Source of the DNA: Spirosoma terrae
GTDB lineage: Bacteria; Bacteroidota; Bacteroidia; Cytophagales; Spirosomataceae
Assembly: GCF_010435915.1 (NCBI RefSeq)
Contig: NZ_JAAFZH010000019.1
Coordinates: 62,001-126,000, forward strand
Direction: 5' to 3'
Length of the DNA: 64,000 nt
A program made the translations under genes and the position numbers. Shown in pieces: positions 34,293-43,665 of the stretch (position 1 is its first letter; each line of letters begins with the position of its first letter). Below the pieces are notes generated by a model. The model ran no database searches. It saw only the letters and a list, made by a program, of their open reading frames with translations, and was not told the DNA's origin.

Positions 34293-36840
34293 ACTTCACA
34301 CTGGCCTCAAGCATGTATTTATTCAATTCTTTAGCCGTCCAGGGAACAACGCGCCCCTGCGACGTAACGCGGGTCATACCAACCACCCGTCGGTTGATCG
34401 GTCCGGCCTGATTGCCCCATTCGTTACGGATATAAGTCAGGATTGCCGTCAATGATGCATCGTCCATCGTCGAATGCGCAGGCATCACAGGCAGTATATC
34501 CGGAACATCGTAGGTTTTTCCGGCCACTTGAACCGGTCCTTCCATACCGTGCAACAAAATCAGGACCAGCCGTTTCTCGTCGCCCGTAACCCAATCCGAT
34601 CCGATCAACGTCGGTGCAAACCGACTCATGCCAGCCCCATCCGTACCATGACAGCCAGAACACGTATTGAGATACAATTGCCGTCCCTGCGCGAATAACT
34701 TCTGGTCGTCTTCGTTCAGTTGTCCTTTTTTTGCCACTGCCTGTTTAGGCACCACATGCCCCGGCCACTCAAACATTGTCAATAACGACGCCAGACGCGA
34801 AGGATCTACCTTGTCCGACGATTTGGTTAAAATCGCTGGGGCTGAAGGCAGTCGGATGGGTTTCGTTTTACCAATAGACCCGCTGATTGACATACCCGTC
34901 AGCACGGCTTTTTCCTGCCAGCTGAGTGGCTTCCCTTTTGTGTCTAGCGCGGTCAGCAACGCAGCCAGTTCCGTGGGGTTGCGGCTTTTAACGACCGACG
35001 TAGTGAGCGTTTCCAGAAAAATTTCTTTCGCCGGATTATGCGTTTGCCATTGGGGCGATTTCATCACGCTTCGCAAAAACGTAAATTCCTGATTTGGCAG
35101 GCTACTCATCACCGCATCACGTAGCAACGGGGAATCGCCATGCCGATCAATGATGCCCGCCAGAAGCTGGTGCGATACGGTTGGTTCCAGCGCGCTGGCC
35201 GACAAGGCAATCTGTAGAATTTCGTCAATAGAGGCCTGTTGCCAGTTTTTTACCAGCAGGCTGCCGAGTTTATCGCGCACAGACTTATTCGTCTGGGCGA
35301 TGGGTTCGAGCAGACGTAGCGCCGTTGACCGTAGTAACGGAGCCTGATCCGTCATGAGTGTTAGCAGAAGATCGGCCTGGGTTTGTTTCATCCCCACAAG
35401 CGTCCACAGCGCATGAAAACGCCCAAACGTATCCGTTCCTTTTAGCGCCAGTTCGGTCAGTAATGGAATCGCCTGCTTGTCATTGCGTTCCACCAGAAGC
35501 CGTTGCGCCATATCGCGATACCAGCCATCGGCATTCGACAACGTAGCGACCAACTCGTTCGTGGTTGCAGCAGACAGTTTCTTACGGGGGGCAGGCGTCC
35601 AGTTTTCGGGAACAATCCGCCAGATCCGTCCCCGATTGATCGGCTTTTCCAAATGACGATTCAGCGTCTGCTCTTTTAGATAGGGCGTTACGTAGGCGCT
35701 GTGCTGGATTAGCCCTCGGTACATATCGGCCACGTACAAGGCTCCGTCGGGGCCGGTCGTTAACTGCACTGGCCGAAAGCGCTCGTCCGTAGACGCCATA
35801 AATTCACGACCCGGATGCGGATCATGGGCCGCCAGTACTAATCCCTTCTCGTCAACGACGTTCCGTTTAATCAGATTTCCGGCGGGTTCACAGACAAATG
35901 CATTCCCATAATATTCGGCAGGAAGGGCTTTTCCACGGTATAAAAGCGGTGAACAGGCCGCCGTAAACTCCAGCAGACGTCCCTCTTTATCCAGGGTTCC
36001 CGGAATGTAGCCCCGATTTACCGCGGGCGTTGGCCGAATCGGATAGACCCGCCGATCGAGTGTTACGCCATAATCAATACCGGTTGTTGGCTTATGATTT
36101 TTATTGCGGGACAAATAATTGGGCGGCACCAGATCAGCGTGTAACTGCGACCAGTTGTAGTTGTAATACAGCCGTCCTTTATCGTCGTGACTAATCCCCC
36201 ACTGCCCGCGAAACTCCGTTGAATCGCGCTGGAATTTTGCACCATCCCAATGGTACCGAAATTTGGATTTGGCGTTATAATACCAATTATCCATACTCCG
36301 CCACAGGCCATTGGGCGCATGTTCGGGAAGGCCGTTCTTGGCGTAGTCGGCGTCGATCAGTGTTTTTGAATCGGCTTTGAGATCGCCGTTGGTATCTTTT
36401 GTTAGCCATAAGGCCCCGTTTTCGGCCAGCAGGGCTCCCCCCGGAACAAGGGCAATAGCCCGTGGCATAATCAGGCTATCGATATACACCGTACTTACGT
36501 CCATCTGCCCATCGCCGTTGGTATCCTCCAGCACCGACACTCGGCCAACGGGTTTATTTTCGCCCTCGCCCTCTACGTTAGGCATAAAGCCTCGCATCTC
36601 CACCACCCAAAGCCGCCCATCCTCATCGAACGTCATCACAACGGGATCTTCCACCATCGGTTCCGAAGCCACCAGTTGTATTTTGAGACCAGAATTGATC
36701 TGAAAGGTGGCTAATTCCTCAGCGGGTGTTCGGGCTGGCGATGGCCCATCATCCGGCAAACCGCCAAATTTTGACGTAAAGCTTACCAGCGCAACCAGAC
36801 AGATACTTATACTAAACAGATAATATGCAGACTTCCCCAT
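34291..36840 (-). CDS. PVC-type membrane-bound dehydrogenase with HEAT repeats and cytochrome c
   Basis: 849 residues from ATG 36840 (three codons into the frame). Signal peptide, then a beta-propeller of the PVC membrane-bound dehydrogenase type (EDGRLWVVEMRGFMPN, SVLEDTNGDGQMDVST, GPDGALYVADMYRG), a HEAT-repeat middle region (about 440-640) and a C-terminal cytochrome c with CSGCH near residue 730 and a methionine ligand in LPVMPAHS. It probably oxidises a sugar-type substrate in the periplasm and passes electrons to the haem. First gene of the minus-strand operon ending with the ACS transporter. Confidence 0.9.
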   Translation of the reverse strand: MGKSAYYLFSISICLVALVSFTSKFGGLPDDGPSPARTPAEELATFQINSGLKIQLVASEPMVEDPVVMTFDEDGRLWVVEMRGFMPNVEGEGENKPVGRVSVLEDTNGDGQMDVSTVYIDSLIMPRAIALVPGGALLAENGALWLTKDTNGDLKADSKTLIDADYAKNGLPEHAPNGLWRSMDNWYYNAKSKFRYHWDGAKFQRDSTEFRGQWGISHDDKGRLYYNYNWSQLHADLVPPNYLSRNKNHKPTTGIDYGVTLDRRVYPIRPTPAVNRGYIPGTLDKEGRLLEFTAACSPLLYRGKALPAEYYGNAFVCEPAGNLIKRNVVDEKGLVLAAHDPHPGREFMASTDERFRPVQLTTGPDGALYVADMYRGLIQHSAYVTPYLKEQTLNRHLEKPINRGRIWRIVPENWTPAPRKKLSAATTNELVATLSNADGWYRDMAQRLLVERNDKQAIPLLTELALKGTDTFGRFHALWTLVGMKQTQADLLLTLMTDQAPLLRSTALRLLEPIAQTNKSVRDKLGSLLVKNWQQASIDEILQIALSASALEPTVSHQLLAGIIDRHGDSPLLRDAVMSSLPNQEFTFLRSVMKSPQWQTHNPAKEIFLETLTTSVVKSRNPTELAALLTALDTKGKPLSWQEKAVLTGMSISGSIGKTKPIRLPSAPAILTKSSDKVDPSRLASLLTMFEWPGHVVPKQAVAKKGQLNEDDQKLFAQGRQLYLNTCSGCHGTDGAGMSRFAPTLIGSDWVTGDEKRLVLILLHGMEGPVQVAGKTYDVPDILPVMPAHSTMDDASLTAILTYIRNEWGNQAGPINRRVVGMTRVTSQGRVVPWTAKELNKYMLEASVK

Positions 36841-37075
36841 GAAATACAAGCGGCTCTACGGGTTTGGAACGTATTACGTATCCTACCAGAATCTTTGTAG
36901 CTATAAAGTCAATCGGACAGCGCAAATACTTCAACTGTTTCTATAAATTTTACTAGTTCTCGGCCTAAATAAGCCAATCCTCCCTTTCAAGGCCTGCTAG
37001 TTTATAGGGAGGTGTACGAGTAAATAACCGGCACTGGCCCTTTTACAGCCTAACAGAGATTTTTGATTAACGCCC

Positions 37076-37831
37076 ATGTTCGACCGATTTGACAGTCAAT
37101 TTGCCATTGTTACGGGTGCTGCCGATGGAATAGGAAAAGGTATTGCCAGCCGTCTTGCTGCTGAAGGAGCCACCGTTGCGCTCTTCGATAGAAATAACGA
37201 TCAACTGGAACGTACCGTGCAGGAGTTTGTAGCGCTGGGCTATCGGGCAGTGGGTTTTACCGTCGATATTGCGCAGGAGAAGGACGTAGCAAACGCGTTT
37301 CAGAACGTACTGGCCCGGTTTGGCCAACTGGATATTATGATTAATTCGGCGGGTATTCTCGGGCCCACCAACACTCGGATAACAGACTATTCTGTCGACG
37401 ATTATGACAAGGTTTACAGTGTTAACCTGCGCGGAGCTTTCTTAATGACCCAGTATGCGATTCGGGTCATGGAGCCTAAAAACTACGGTCGTATTCTGCA
37501 TATGGCTTCCATTGCGGGCAAAGATGGTAATCCATTTATGGCGGGCTACTCGTCTACGAAAGCGGGGCTGATTGGGCTGGTCAAAGGCATTGGTAAGGAA
37601 TATGCCGAAACGGGCATTACGGTCAATGCTATAGCCCCGGCGGTGATCAGGACCGCTATGAATGCAAATACGGCTCCCGAGCAGCTCGCCTATATGACCG
37701 CTAAAATTCCCATGCAGCGCCTGGGAACGGTGGAAGAAGTGGCATCGCTGGCCAGCTGGATTGTCTCCAAAGAAGCTAGTTTTAACACCGGATGTGTCTT
37801 TGATTTATCCGGCGGACGGGCAACGTACTGA
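37076..37831 (+). CDS. SDR oxidoreductase (FabG-like)
   Basis: 251 residues; TGAADGIGKGIA (about 14-25), NSAGI, catalytic YSSTKAG, C-terminal DLSGGRATY. Classical cytoplasmic SDR, probably sugar or polyol dehydrogenase given its position divergent from the PVC dehydrogenase operon. The terminal GGRATY, in place of the usual GG-W/M-ending, is seen in sugar-dehydrogenase-type members. Substrate not assignable. Confidence 0.88.
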   Translation: MFDRFDSQFAIVTGAADGIGKGIASRLAAEGATVALFDRNNDQLERTVQEFVALGYRAVGFTVDIAQEKDVANAFQNVLARFGQLDIMINSAGILGPTNTRITDYSVDDYDKVYSVNLRGAFLMTQYAIRVMEPKNYGRILHMASIAGKDGNPFMAGYSSTKAGLIGLVKGIGKEYAETGITVNAIAPAVIRTAMNANTAPEQLAYMTAKIPMQRLGTVEEVASLASWIVSKEASFNTGCVFDLSGGRATY

Positions 37832-37939
37832 TTAATCGGATACAAAATCGGTCGAATCTCAATCCTATTCCAACCCTTCACGGGGATACTGCCTCTATAG
37901 AACTGTAAGAACATAGTAATTCATTAAACCGAAACAACT

Positions 37940-38449
37940 ATGAACAGGCTAACAGTAATGCGGCAATTTTTGCTATCGACAGTTGTTGGACTAGCGCTGA
38001 TGGGCTGTACCCAAAACCAGGTCGATCCGGCTGATCAGGCTCCGTCGGCGACTATTCAGGCTATGCGGGCTAGTTTTGGTTCACTGGAAGGAAATTGGCT
38101 ATTAAGCAATTACAAACATTCGCCACTACCAGCCAGTCAGCAGAACCGGGCCACGTTAGTATTAACGAAACAGGCTGATGATGCCCTGCAACTGGGTGGC
38201 CGGAGTTTCATTAATCACTACGGTGGCTCATTCTCGCTGGATGAAACAAAAGGTCTGCTTGTTTCGACCGACCCGCTGATTTCAACAAAAATGGGTGGGT
38301 CAACCGAAGATATGCAAGCCGAAACCACGTACTACAACCTACTCACGAAGGTCACGTACTTTGAACTACCCAGCGACGGGCAACTTGAGTTGTACACTGG
38401 TCCCAAAGAGGATCGAGACACGGAGGTTTTATATTTTACGAAAAAGTAA
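37940..38449 (+). CDS. META-domain-like lipoprotein
   Basis: 169 residues. A lipoprotein signal (MRQFLLSTVVGLALMGC from the internal ATG at 37958) shows it is lipidated; either ATG may be used. The body resembles a META/HslJ domain: LEGNWLLSNY, RATLVLT, LGGRSFINHYGGSFS, then a helical stretch and GQLELYTG. META domains in HslJ are linked to stress and secretion phenotypes; nothing specific can be said here. Followed by a good terminator, so monocistronic. Confidence 0.75.
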   Translation: MNRLTVMRQFLLSTVVGLALMGCTQNQVDPADQAPSATIQAMRASFGSLEGNWLLSNYKHSPLPASQQNRATLVLTKQADDALQLGGRSFINHYGGSFSLDETKGLLVSTDPLISTKMGGSTEDMQAETTYYNLLTKVTYFELPSDGQLELYTGPKEDRDTEVLYFTKK

Positions 38450-38465
38450 TTTCCAAGTACATACT

Positions 38466-38514
38466 ACGTCCGGATAGATAGAACGATCTGATTATCCGGA
38501 CGTTCTGTTTTTAG
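38466..38514 (+). terminator. Terminator of META lipoprotein
   Basis: 11-bp perfect stem (38466-38476 with 38493-38503) and a following T-stretch. Confidence 0.75.
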
Positions 38515-38554
38515 AAAGTTTGTCCGAACTGATACTGTAGGCCTAACGATTTTT

Positions 38555-39526
38555 CTATTTGGCCAGGAACACGTTCACCTCCGGGTGCATGGTATACAGC
38601 CGAAACCGCTTTCCGTCGTTGACCACGATCCCGCTCGACTTATTACCAGTAAGAATCGGATTTTTGCTGTATTTCTCCCAGTGAATCAGATCTTTCGACA
38701 CCGCTACGTTCATAGACCATTCGTGCCAGTCGGCAAATGCCGAGGCATGGTAATAGGCATAGAAAAGCCCTTTGTAACGGATCACCTGATTCATCGCTAC
38801 GGCGTATCGGTCATACTCGTCCGGCCCTCTGTCCAGCACAGGATCATCCTGAACGTTTGTCCAGATTTTGAGATCGGTAGACGTAGCCAGCCAGACGGCC
38901 TGATCTTTTCGCTCATAGAACAAATACCAGGTTTCGCCTTCCTTGATAACCGCTGGCGTTCCATAGGGTCCTTTACTGATTGGCTGCCCATTGGTCAAAC
39001 GAATGTCGAGTTCCCCCTGCTCCTGCCAATGAACGCGGTCGGTCGAAGTTAACAGATGAGCGATATCGTCTTTTCCTTCGGCAAACATATAATACGTATC
39101 CCCCGATTTAACGACCGACATATCTTCTACCCAGCCCTGATTATAAATCGGATTCGCTTTACTACGTGTCCAGGTTAATCCATCGCCAGACGTAGCATAT
39201 CCCAGGTATTTTGTCTGTTCTCCGGTAGTCTGGTAGCCTGTGTACCAAAGATGATACGTATTCCCTTCCCGCAGAATAAACCCTCGTTCCCGAATTTTCT
39301 GGTCCCACGTATTGTCTCCCGTTCCTTTGAAGACTGGATTCTTTGCGTATGGTTTGAACGTAACCAGCTCAGTGGAAAACGGCAGGGTATTCTGTCCCAC
39401 ACTCGGGGCCTGCCAGGGTATCCAGCTGATTACTAACGAACACAGGCCAATCAGCGCACCATAAAAAACAGGACGACAGAATCGATGTTGAACCCACTCT
39501 GAGCGTTTCGGGAATTGAGGAAGCAT
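38555..39526 (-). CDS. Family-43-like five-bladed propeller glycoside hydrolase
   Basis: 323 residues. An N-terminal hydrophobic segment (FYGALIGLCSLVISWI, about 22-37) suggests export or anchoring. Five repeated blades of the GH43/GH68-like type are visible: RGFILREGNTYHLWYTGY, WVEDMSVVKSGDTYYMFAEG, GPYGTPAVIKEGETWYLFYE, AVAMNQVIRYKGLFYAYYHA, and SGIVVNDGKRFRLYT. The exact sugar and catalytic residues cannot be fixed from sequence alone. It stands alone on the minus strand. Confidence 0.8.
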   Translation of the reverse strand: MLPQFPKRSEWVQHRFCRPVFYGALIGLCSLVISWIPWQAPSVGQNTLPFSTELVTFKPYAKNPVFKGTGDNTWDQKIRERGFILREGNTYHLWYTGYQTTGEQTKYLGYATSGDGLTWTRSKANPIYNQGWVEDMSVVKSGDTYYMFAEGKDDIAHLLTSTDRVHWQEQGELDIRLTNGQPISKGPYGTPAVIKEGETWYLFYERKDQAVWLATSTDLKIWTNVQDDPVLDRGPDEYDRYAVAMNQVIRYKGLFYAYYHASAFADWHEWSMNVAVSKDLIHWEKYSKNPILTGNKSSGIVVNDGKRFRLYTMHPEVNVFLAK

Positions 39527-40032
39527 AGTGTAGTAATAGCACGTTTGTACATGGATGGCAATTTACTCGTTTGCACGTTACGTCGGCAATCAGCGTGTAT
39601 CTACCTGATACGTAACAGCATAAAAAAACCCAACCGATTTGTTTTCAGCTGGGCTCTTGATAGCGAGTACGGTGTTCTTCGTCGTGGAGAAGCGGAAGCC
39701 GCGATGAAAAAACATACGCATTAACAAGTCAATTAGATTCCTAAATCAAAAAGTAATTCTTTCGCGAAAGAATTACTTTACAGTTTTATTGTACTATTTA
39801 TCACCAAAAAACAATCACCGATACACTTTAAATAGCTATGACACCAAATAAGCATACCGTTTACTTATCAACGAATAAACCAGGCTGATATTTTTCCTGA
39901 CAACTGGATTGGTTCTATCAATTGTCAGCGATTCGCCAAAATTATCCTCCTCTAATACGTAATTAGCCGTTTTCGGAATTCGTTCAATTACCGATCCGGC
40001 TTCTTTCGTTTAGTTGTCAACTCGTTTTTTAT
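39527..40032. other. Divergent intergenic region with a 30-bp palindrome
   Basis: About 500 bp between the propeller hydrolase and the LysR gene. A 69-aa frame at 39515-39724 lacks gene-like composition and was not accepted. The only structured feature is the palindrome at 39750-39779, described separately. Confidence 0.6.
39750..39779. promoter_or_regulatory. 30-bp perfect palindrome (operator-like)
   Basis: AAAGTAATTCTTTCG mirrored exactly around 39764/39765 with no loop bases. With no spacer, it is more likely a protein-binding site than a terminator. Confidence 0.6.
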
Positions 40033-40938
40033 ATGCTCTCCATTCAACACGAAATCTTTCTGGAAGTAGCTCGTCTGCTCAGTTTTACCAAAGCCAGTCA
40101 GATTCTTTTTTTGAGTCAGTCAGCCATCAGCAAGCATATAAAAGCGCTGGAAGCTTTTTACAAAACAGCTTTGTTCGAGCGGCACGGCAACACGATCAGT
40201 TTAACGCAGGCCGGCCAGCTACTCTACCAGAAAGGCCTGGAAGCAGCCCAGTTAAAAACCGATCTGCATCAACAACTCCAGCTACTCAACGATACGTTTC
40301 TACCGCATACCCGATTGGCCGTTGGCTCCAGCACCACCATCAGTCTATATGTGCTCCCGCCCGTCCTGTCAGCTTATTTGCGAAAGCATCCGAACGTTCA
40401 GATTCAGGTTTTAAACCGCAATTCGAGTAATATCCAGAAAGCCCTGCTGGACCACGACATCGACGTGGGTATTATTGAGAGCCTTACCCAGCTTAACACG
40501 CTGACGTATACACCCTTTATCACGGATCAGGTGCTGGCCGTATGCTCGCGGAACAGCCCATTTCACCAACGAGCGCTTCACGCACAAGATCTGCCTTCCA
40601 TTCCACTAGCTTTACGCGAACACGGTTCAGGGACACTGGCAGCCGTTGAAGACGCCTTACAAAAGCAGGGTGTTCGCCCTGCCGATTTACAGGTACTGAT
40701 CAGGCTGGGTGGCACTGAAGCCCTGAAAAATTTTGTGCTGGCCGATACGTGTCTGGCCTTTCTGCCCAGACGGGCCATTTTGAAAGAGCTTGCCACTGGC
40801 GAACTGGTCGACGTACCGATTCAGGGACTAACCATCGACCGGACCTTTCAGTTTATTCAGCGAAAAGGAACGGAAAACAATCCGCTGGTGAACGCCTTTA
40901 TTCGTTTCACCCGTCGCTATTATGCAGGAATGGAATAG
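40033..40938 (+). CDS. LysR-family transcriptional regulator
   Basis: 301 residues. Typical N-terminal HTH (IFLEVARLLSFTKASQIL, LSQSAISKHIKALEAF, LTQAGQLLYQKG) followed by the effector-binding domain. It resembles CysB/CbbR-like members in layout. It lies 66 bp upstream of threonine synthase in the same direction and probably controls it or the divergent hydrolase; the palindrome 250 bp upstream may be its site (inference). Confidence 0.93.
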   Translation: MLSIQHEIFLEVARLLSFTKASQILFLSQSAISKHIKALEAFYKTALFERHGNTISLTQAGQLLYQKGLEAAQLKTDLHQQLQLLNDTFLPHTRLAVGSSTTISLYVLPPVLSAYLRKHPNVQIQVLNRNSSNIQKALLDHDIDVGIIESLTQLNTLTYTPFITDQVLAVCSRNSPFHQRALHAQDLPSIPLALREHGSGTLAAVEDALQKQGVRPADLQVLIRLGGTEALKNFVLADTCLAFLPRRAILKELATGELVDVPIQGLTIDRTFQFIQRKGTENNPLVNAFIRFTRRYYAGME

Positions 40939-41004
40939 GTCATTCCAAAACGTCGTTTGCCTCATTTATTTCAGACAGTCAACTTGCCAAAAAGTTTACC
41001 TGTT

Positions 41005-42186
41005 ATGGAAACAATGATTGCTTCATCACTACTAGATCATCTTCAGTGTTCGCAGTGCGGCCAGTACCACGACGCTTTCCGTCGGCAAACGGTTTCGGAT
41101 TGTTGCCAGATGCCGTTACTTGCTCAGTATCAGCTTGATCAGGGATTCAGTAAGCATCAGCTCAGTAGCCGCGAAAAATCCCTTTGGCGTTACGCGGATG
41201 TATTGCCAGTTGTCGATCCCATGAATCAGGTCAGCCTGGGTGAAGGTTTTACGCCTATTTTACCCCTACCCCGACTCGCCAGCACTTATTCACTACAGCG
41301 ACTGACGCTGAAAGATGAAGGGCTTAACCCGACCGGATCGTTTAAGGCGCGCGGCATGAGTGTGGCCATTTCGAAAGCCAAAGAAAATGGCGAAAAAGCC
41401 TGTATTGTCCCAACAGCGGGTAATGCGGGCGTAGCAATGGCCGCTTACTGCGCCAGAGCCGGCCTTGAAGCTATCGTCGTAATGCCCCGTCATACGCCGG
41501 ATGCCTTTAAAGAGGAGTGTCTGGTCTACGGGGCCACGCTGATTTTGGTCGACGGCCTGATCAATGATTGTGCCGCCAAGGTACGTGAACTTAACAGCCA
41601 TGACGACTACTTCGACGTTTCGACCTTAAAAGAGCCGTATCGTCTGGAAGGGAAAAAGACAATGGGCTACGAAATAGCCGAGCAGTTAAACTGGACACTT
41701 CCCGACGTAATCCTGTATCCAACCGGCGGAGGAACTGGCCTGATTGGCATCTGGAAAGCGTTTCAGGAAATGCGGTCGCTAGGCTGGATAGCCCCCGACC
41801 AGCCCCTACCCAAACTGGTAGCTGTTCAGGCTGAGCAATGCTGCCCCATTGTGAAAACGTACTACGGCGAACAAACTAACAGCAAACACTACGTTGGTCA
41901 GCCGACGCTGGCCAATGGTCTGGCCGTTCCCCGACCCATCGGAGAGCCACTGATTCTTGATACGTTACGGGCTTCTCAGGGAACAGCCATTGCCATTTCT
42001 GAAGCGGATATGTTGGAAGGAGTTCGTGAATTGGGACGGCATGAGGGCCTGTTTGTTGCGCCCGAAGGTGGAGCACTTTGGGCGGCCGCCAGGCAATTGC
42101 TTCACCAGGGCTGGCTACGTCCCGAACAGCATATTCTACTTCTCAACACCGGCTCCGGGCAAAAGTATATGGAGAATTTGAGGTAG
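41005..42186 (+). CDS. thrC: Threonine synthase with N-terminal zinc-ribbon-like segment
   Basis: Start at ATG 41005 (METMIASSLLDHLQCSQCGQ; the frame opens 16 codons earlier), 393 residues. N-terminal cysteines C15, C18, C33 and C34 form a zinc-ribbon-like motif as in many threonine synthases. PLP-binding lysine K114 is in NPTGSFKARG, with the glycine loop in TGGGTGLIG. The enzyme converts O-phosphohomoserine to threonine. A related PLP lyase such as a diaminopropionate or cystathionine enzyme is possible because the gene is away from thrAB. The stop TAG forms part of repeat copy B. Confidence 0.85.
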   Translation: METMIASSLLDHLQCSQCGQYHDAFRRQTVSDCCQMPLLAQYQLDQGFSKHQLSSREKSLWRYADVLPVVDPMNQVSLGEGFTPILPLPRLASTYSLQRLTLKDEGLNPTGSFKARGMSVAISKAKENGEKACIVPTAGNAGVAMAAYCARAGLEAIVVMPRHTPDAFKEECLVYGATLILVDGLINDCAAKVRELNSHDDYFDVSTLKEPYRLEGKKTMGYEIAEQLNWTLPDVILYPTGGGTGLIGIWKAFQEMRSLGWIAPDQPLPKLVAVQAEQCCPIVKTYYGEQTNSKHYVGQPTLANGLAVPRPIGEPLILDTLRASQGTAIAISEADMLEGVRELGRHEGLFVAPEGGALWAAARQLLHQGWLRPEQHILLLNTGSGQKYMENLR

Positions 42187-42419
42187 TTTGTGGTTTTTAG
42201 TCTATGGTTTATCGTTTTCAGTATGGGAAGCGGTTCCAAAGTTGACCAGAAGCGGATTTTGTCCCAGACAGCATCTTGCTGTCGAAGCCGTAGGCTAAGT
42301 TGTCATTACCCAATTAGCCACTAGCGTGGCTTCGACAGCAAGATGCTGTCTGGGACAAAATCCGCACTCAATACAACTAGACGATAAACCATAGACTAAA
42401 AACCACAAACCATAAACTA
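42184..42419. repeat. Nested inverted-repeat element, copy B
   Basis: Outer 30-bp perfect repeats (42186-42215, 42381-42410) enclose an inner 38-bp perfect hairpin (42252-42289 with 42328-42365) and a 6-bp stem inside that. Both element ends read TAG/CTA and supply the stop codons of the two convergent flanking genes. No ORF inside, so it resembles a MITE or REP-type unit. Confidence 0.85.
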
Positions 42420-42851
42420 TTTCAAATAATACGCCTTGAGCAGTTGCATGGCTTCCTGCCCATTGTCTGCGCAGGGCTGACAGAACGTACCAACGCCGTT
42501 GACTGGGCCTTCGTATTTCCAGGCGTAGTATTTTATGTACTTACCCGCCTTATCCGCAATTTTCAGCTCCTGCCGACGAGGGACGATGTATAACTCATAT
42601 TGATTGGGAAAGCGAACTTTGAAGCATTGTTCCCCGTTCAATACGTCTTTTCCAACATAGGAAACCGTTATCTGCTGCCATTTTTCGCCGAAGGTATACG
42701 TAACATCGGACCGTTTGTTTCCGCGCACCCAGAACGAAAACTCTTCATAGTCTTTTGTGCCGGGCCTGCCCGTCGAATAATTGGCCACTTTCTGACAAAA
42801 CCCCGACAAACTCAACAATAAAACATACAAAATACAACTGATTAACTTCAT
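42417..42851 (-). CDS. Small secreted protein of unknown function
   Basis: 144 residues with a signal peptide (MKLISCILYVLLLSLSGFC). The mature part is beta-rich (DVTYTFGEKWQQITVSYVG, KVRFPNQYELYIVP) and has a C-terminal CQPC motif, suggestive of a disulfide or metal site. No family recognised. Its TAG stop is formed by repeat copy B. Convergent to thrC. Confidence 0.75.
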   Translation of the reverse strand: MKLISCILYVLLLSLSGFCQKVANYSTGRPGTKDYEEFSFWVRGNKRSDVTYTFGEKWQQITVSYVGKDVLNGEQCFKVRFPNQYELYIVPRRQELKIADKAGKYIKYYAWKYEGPVNGVGTFCQPCADNGQEAMQLLKAYYLK

Positions 42852-43051
42852 GAGTAGGCCATCTGATTGTTAGCATTACGTGTCAACATCCGTAACTACC
42901 CCCAATGAACTTTTGATTAGATAAACTTTCCACCGGTATTGGCTGGTGAGAAACTGTACTGTTTCGTTTTTAATCGAACTGTATTTGTCTTTCTAATGCT
43001 GAATTATAGATTTTTGCGTGTACATAATTTTTCACCGATTCGATTCTCATC

Positions 43052-43594
43052 ATGCAGCCCGAAGACATATATAAACTCCGTTATCCCATCGGCGATTTCG
43101 CCTATGGCAGCGTTTTTACACCCGAACAAACGCAGGAACATATTCTGGCTATTGAAACCCTGCCTAAGAAGTTGACTGATCTGGTGGGGAAATGGGCCGA
43201 TGATCGGCTGGATACCCCCTACCGCCCGGAAGGCTGGACCGTCCGTCAGGTTGTTCACCATATAGCCGATAGCCATATCAATGCTTATGTCCGGGTTAAA
43301 AAGGCACTCACGGAAGAGAATCCTACCATATCGCCGTACGAAGAGGGTGACTGGGCGAACCAGGCCGATTATACGTTAACGATTGCCCCGTCACTGGTGA
43401 TTCTGAGCAATCTGCATCTGCGCTGGGTTACGATTCTGAAAACCCTGACGACCGATCAACTCCAGCGCACCTATTATCATCCGGGTAGCCAACGTATTTT
43501 CCCGGTTTCGGAGGTAATTGGGTTATATGCCTGGCATGGCGAACACCATTACCAGCATATCTATCAGCTAGCCCTTCGGAACGGTTGGCTGTAA
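43052..43594 (+). CDS. DinB/YfiT-family metal-dependent hydrolase (bacillithiol transferase-like)
   Basis: 180 residues. YfiT signature regions are clear: LRYPIGDF near the N-terminus, WTVRQVVHHIADSHINAYVR, and AWHGEHHYQHIYQL supplying the metal-binding histidines. Members of this DinB subfamily transfer bacillithiol to electrophiles or hydrolyse amide bonds (YfiT/BstA). The host would need to make bacillithiol, which cannot be checked here. Monocistronic or with the following small CDS. Confidence 0.9.
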   Translation: MQPEDIYKLRYPIGDFAYGSVFTPEQTQEHILAIETLPKKLTDLVGKWADDRLDTPYRPEGWTVRQVVHHIADSHINAYVRVKKALTEENPTISPYEEGDWANQADYTLTIAPSLVILSNLHLRWVTILKTLTTDQLQRTYYHPGSQRIFPVSEVIGLYAWHGEHHYQHIYQLALRNGWL

Positions 43595-43665
43595 AATGAT
43601 GTTCTTTTTGAAAGCTCAGTATTATTTAAAGACGTCAGCAGTTCGTTGCCAGTATCTGAATAGCC

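Noticed and set aside
39515..39724. 69-aa ORF at the start of a 500-bp gap
   Set aside because: Irregular composition, no signal, domain or expression signal; overlaps the 5' end of the propeller hydrolase gene.
42186..42410. Insertion sequence
   Set aside because: No transposase or any ORF inside and no target-site duplication was identified, so only a repeat element can be supported.
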